Positions 60,743 through 64,000 of a DNA stretch of 64,000 nucleotides are shown here, piece after piece; within the stretch, counting starts at the first letter, position 1; each line of letters opens with the position of its first letter. This DNA comes from Annona cherimola (taxonomy: Eukaryota > Streptophyta > Magnoliopsida > Magnoliales > Annonaceae). Location of the stretch: positions 52,146,008 to 52,210,007 of the forward strand of contig CM059973.1 of assembly GCA_030490835.1 (NCBI GenBank), written 5' to 3'. The position numbers were made by a program, and so were the translations under genes. The notes below the pieces were generated by a model. It saw only the letters and a list, made by a program, of their open reading frames with translations. It was not told the origin of the DNA and did not search any database.

Positions 60743-63159
60743 GTAAGCAAGCAAACTTTCTAAAATGCATTTTCTTTCTATGTGATTGATATGATTGAAC
60801 TGTGTATGTTTATGCTTATGTTTTTACGAATGGGCAAGCACAAGTTTTGAATATGACGGCTTTAATGCAAAGCCATAAGCTTTGAAAAATGATGACTTTA
60901 ATGAAAAGTCTCAAGGTTTGCTTCATGGGAAGCAAGCGACACTTCTTAAGATAAATAATTTATCCTAAGTGTTGCCAAGGATGGGAATGCTTCATGTTAA
61001 TGGAATTGAGAAATTTTGCTTATGAGTAAGCAAGTTCTCCATGTTAATGTTGTTTTAAGGATTTCATGTTTGATATCGATGGTTTTAAGAATTTGCTTTT
61101 GAGGAAGCAAGTTCTATATGATATGGTTCAACAGCGTTTTATAAGAAAAAGGGAATTTTACCCTTTTTCACAAAATATTGATTGTAAATGGGTTTTGAGT
61201 TATTTCTACAATAACTCGTGATAAACAATGATGAAAAAGATTTGTTTTACTAGGTCAAGATAATTAAATAATAAATGATGGTTTGGACATAGTCCATATG
61301 TTTTGAAATGATATTTGAAAAGTTTTGGTTTCCTTTAGATAAGGAAATCTATCTTGAAAATGTTGGAAAAATGTTTCTACGGATGTGTTGAAAGGGATTT
61401 ATGGATGACCAACCTCCTATGGTTGATTTCATAAAATGGTTTAATTTCAGGTTGCTTGATGGCATGCAAAAGACTATGCAATTTTCCTCTATGTGAAAAT
61501 GATTGATATGTGGACAATTATTAAATTTTTAGGTGAAGGACAAGGGGATAGCATAATTGCATAACTTTTGTAAACAAAAGATCCTGAAATAGAAACCAAG
61601 AAAATATTAGAGAAAAATATGTTTTATTTGTGAAAATTCAAAGGATTTGAAATTCTTTTATTAAAAGGATTTTAAGATGTATGGTTTCTCAAACGTTTCA
61701 AATGTTTATCAAAATACTTTACTCAAAACGTTTTCTAAAGGAATTTAAGGAAGGTCATCCTAAAACTGGATTTCAAATAACAACTTGTTAAAGTGGGTGC
61801 GCTCGCTTACAAGTTGACACGGACTGCGGTCTGTGATATGGTTTTGAAAATAATTGTTAAATATAGACTTCGGTCTATGATTTTTGTGCATATGGATGCA
61901 GGCTGCGGTCTGTGATCCCGGTTTAAAAGAACATGGGTTGCGGCCTGTGGTTCTTCAAACCAAAACGGACTGCGGTTCGTTAGGATAACATACGGTGCAC
62001 CGGTACAAGGAATAGGCTGGTTGTAGAGCACGGTTGAGATGACCGGGGCCCACTCTACATAAGGCCAAGTCGCTAAGGGATGGCAGGAGTGCCAGCGGCG
62101 CCCTCCCTGAGATGGGAGCAGGATAAGTGAACAGCCGCCTGGCTAGCGTGCTGTTAAGGATTCTCTTCCAAAAGGTAGCATGATCACTTGCTAAGTGTCA
62201 CTACTGGATGGAGAGAAATGCATTTGCTTATGTTTTATTTCTGAAAAGCCCAAAGATTGGGTTATGAAAATATGATTTTATGAAAGTATCCTAAAGGGAT
62301 TTTTATGAAATGGTTACCCTAAAAGAAAGGGGGTTTTACACAAAAGTGTAAATAACAAGAATTAAAGGAAATGTGTTTATGCAAATGCATTCATGAAAAT
62401 GGTTTTCCTTGTTTGCTATAAACAAGCCCCAAGACGGGGAATTATGAAAAGGATTTATGTTCATTTCTAAAAGAGCCTAAATAAAGAATGTTTTTGAACA
62501 TGAGAATGTCCTGTGCCGAGAAAGGCTTATGTGATTGATGTTTAAGGACATATGAATGTCCATTGCCAATAAGGTTATGTAAATGATGTTTTGAGACATG
62601 AAATGTCTCTTGGTTTTATGATGGCTTATGTGAATGATGTTTTGAGACATGAAATGTCTCTTGGCTAAAGGATTTTATGAGGACTTATGTTAATGATGTT
62701 TTGAGACATAAAATGTCTCTTGGCTAAGGAATTTTATGATGGTTTATGTTAATGATGTTTTGAGACATGAGATGTCTCCGTTGCCTAAGTATTTATGTTG
62801 TTTTGGACGAAAAATGTCCACTGGCAACCGAATGATTTCATGTAATGGCTATGAACATTGAGAATGTTCATATAAGATTAATGGAAACTCATCATTAAAG
62901 GTAAAATGTATATGTTTTGCCTAAACAAGCCCAGGCGCGGCTTGTAAATGATTTTAAGAATGAATGCTTTATGAAAGCATTCAAGGACTTGAAATTGTCC
63001 TTATAATAAAGGATTTCATGATGGTATTTTAGGACATACGCATGTCCTCAGGAACAAGGTATTCTCAATGTTTATGAAAAAGGTTTTCAAGAAGCCTTGC
63101 CCTAAAATGCTTGCTTACTGAGTTGTCACTCACGTTTTGTTTTCCAAACCCTTAGACAG
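60743..63159 (+). other. Hairpin-chain interval of LTR H (intron-like)
   Basis: Bounded by CTCAG(G)TAAGCAAGCA at 60738-60753 and TGCTTGCTTACTGAG at 63108-63122, complementary except for one extra G. Between them I find about 40 short inverted repeats, for example 60858-60874, 60918-60935, 61145-61169, 61197-61217, 61863-61878, 62593-62609, 62851-62871, 62961-62983 and 63031-63048. It has no open frame of note. Confidence 0.7.
62570..62790 (+). repeat. Tandem repeat with GAGACAT-ATGTCTC hairpins in LTR H
   Basis: Four units of 50-60 bp, each TTATGT.AATGATGTTTT followed by GAGACAT, a 3-nt loop and ATGTCTC (62593, 62644, 62703, 62762). Loops vary (GAA, GAA, AAA, GAG) while stems are constant. 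Confidence 0.85.
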
Positions 63160-63744
63160 GTACTGAGGAGACTCAGAAGGTTGCGAACCTCAGACATGGA
63201 GGAAGGTCCATGATGATAGCCTTGAAGGCTATGAGGAATGAAAAAGCATAAATATGCTAAGGTAAGCTAATGTGTATGTGAACTTAATGAGAATATTAAG
63301 TTCTATATATGATTCAATTGTTGAATGTATGGATGTATGGATATGAAACATGATACTTAGGACAAGGAATCTTTCACTGCAAAAAGGCAGGTAAAGATGC
63401 TATGTGTTTATGTATATTCGAACTTAGTTAGAGTTCTAAGTTCCATGTGAATTAATGACTGAATGTATGAAAGTATGATTTATACGATGATTCAGTGTAT
63501 AACGACAGGCATATAAAGATGCTATGAATGAAATGATGAATTTTATTACAAGTGAAATGTCACAATGTGTGATGATTGTCATGTCAAGATTATGAATGAT
63601 GACAGATGAATAATCGAAAAAAATTTGGACGTATTCCAATTAAAAACCCGCCGCGTGATCAGGGCAACAATCCTGATTCACATTTACCAATCGATAGATC
63701 TTGAGGTAAGGAAGTGACGTCTCGGTTCGGGGCGCCACAGATAT

Positions 63745-63816
63745 CAACTCCTACTTCCCTAGATTGTGGGCCATGTACTGATTTGCTGATGGTTACATCC
63801 AATTCCATGATGGAAT
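63745..63816 (+). pseudogene. Continuation of element G ORF0 after solo LTR H
   Basis: Continues the reading frame that ends at 58137, then is cut by the Sirevirus LTR at 63817. The last five bases GGAAT (63812-63816) would be the target duplication of that insertion. Confidence 0.5.
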
Positions 63817-64000
63817 TGTTGGTCCTGAGTTAATGGAAATTACCCAAGAGGGGAGGGGTGAATTGGGTATTTAAAAATTTAAACTTAAACAGAAACTTTA
63901 CCCCGGATTAATCAAGTCCCCTTTATGAACAAACAAAATGGAAAGCAATATAGTGGAGAGAGAAGAAATAAATATCAACACACAAGATTTTATAGTGGTT
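63817..64000 (-). repeat. Sirevirus LTR (element K), outer U5 end, truncated by window
   Basis: TGTTGGTCCTGAGTTAATGG, followed by GAGGGGAGGGGTGAATTGG and ACTTTACCCCGGATTAATC, matching the U5 ends of elements A, B and D. The left neighbour is ORF0 sequence, not a primer site, so this is the outer end of an element that continues to the right. Confidence 0.85.

Larger units (their letters stand above)
58143..63739 (+). repeat. Solo LTR H, 5.6 kb, Tekay-type
   Basis: TGTGAAACCC...GGCGCCACA flanked by GATAT at 58138-58142 and 63740-63744. The surrounding sequence is ORF0 of element G, so this is a true solo LTR left by recombination between two LTRs. A GAGAGA run (59119-59144) and purine-rich tract precede donor-like AAGTAAGTAT (59314). 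3' splice-like CATGTAG ends at 60699 and GTAAGCAAGC is at 60743-60752. A chain of stem-loops follows to about 63090, then GCTTGCTTAC at 63109-63118 and TTTTGTTTTCCAAACCC before ACAG (63159). No coding region. Confidence 0.92.

Overview
The window is a plant nuclear repeat region made of nested retrotransposons. I see no host gene, tRNA or rRNA. The plant assignment rests on Ty1/copia elements with Sirevirus hallmarks (initiator-Met-tRNA primer site TGGTATCAGAGC, two-knuckle Gag, several GGGGGAG tracts after pol), Ty3/gypsy elements of Tekay/Del type with multi-kilobase LTRs, and a decayed plant RTE-type LINE. The species cannot be read from the sequence.

Layout. 1-1223: end of a Sirevirus LTR fused to a fragment of an accessory ORF. 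1706-10199: Sirevirus A, minus strand, target duplication AAAAC. About 10205-50906: Tekay-type element F, plus strand. Its 5' LTR is split by element E (12685-40330, minus, duplication AAGTG). The 3' LTR of E is split by Sirevirus D (about 15863-35177, minus). The 3' end of D is split by Sirevirus B (17549-26061, plus, duplication CTTTT). This gives four layers: F contains E, E contains D, D contains B. 50907-57605: broken LTR of a further Tekay-type element G, holding an LTR-like unit J (51689-54361) and an RTE LINE (about 54362-57293). 57606-63816: start of the interior of G, split by a 5.6-kb solo LTR H (58143-63739, duplication GATAT). From 63817 another Sirevirus LTR (K) runs off the window.

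State of the genes. B is the only element with both gag and pol open. A keeps gag, but its pol has one in-frame stop. D, E, F, G and the LINE are broken. D carries a third ORF between pol and its 3' LTR, resembling the family called 'putative plant transposon protein'. F and G carry an unrecognised ORF between primer site and gag.

The least explained signal lies in the giant Tekay-type LTRs (E, F, H, J). They share an arrangement that looks like a transcribed leader with two introns: splice-donor-like site, 3' splice site, a 39-47-nt purine-rich segment, the donor GTAAGCAAGC, then a pyrimidine tract and AG. The second donor is mirrored by its exact complement GCTTGCTTAC just upstream of the last splice site in E, H and J. 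In H the 2.4 kb between them is an almost unbroken chain of about 40 short stem-loops, many with compensatory changes and several with UNCG loops.
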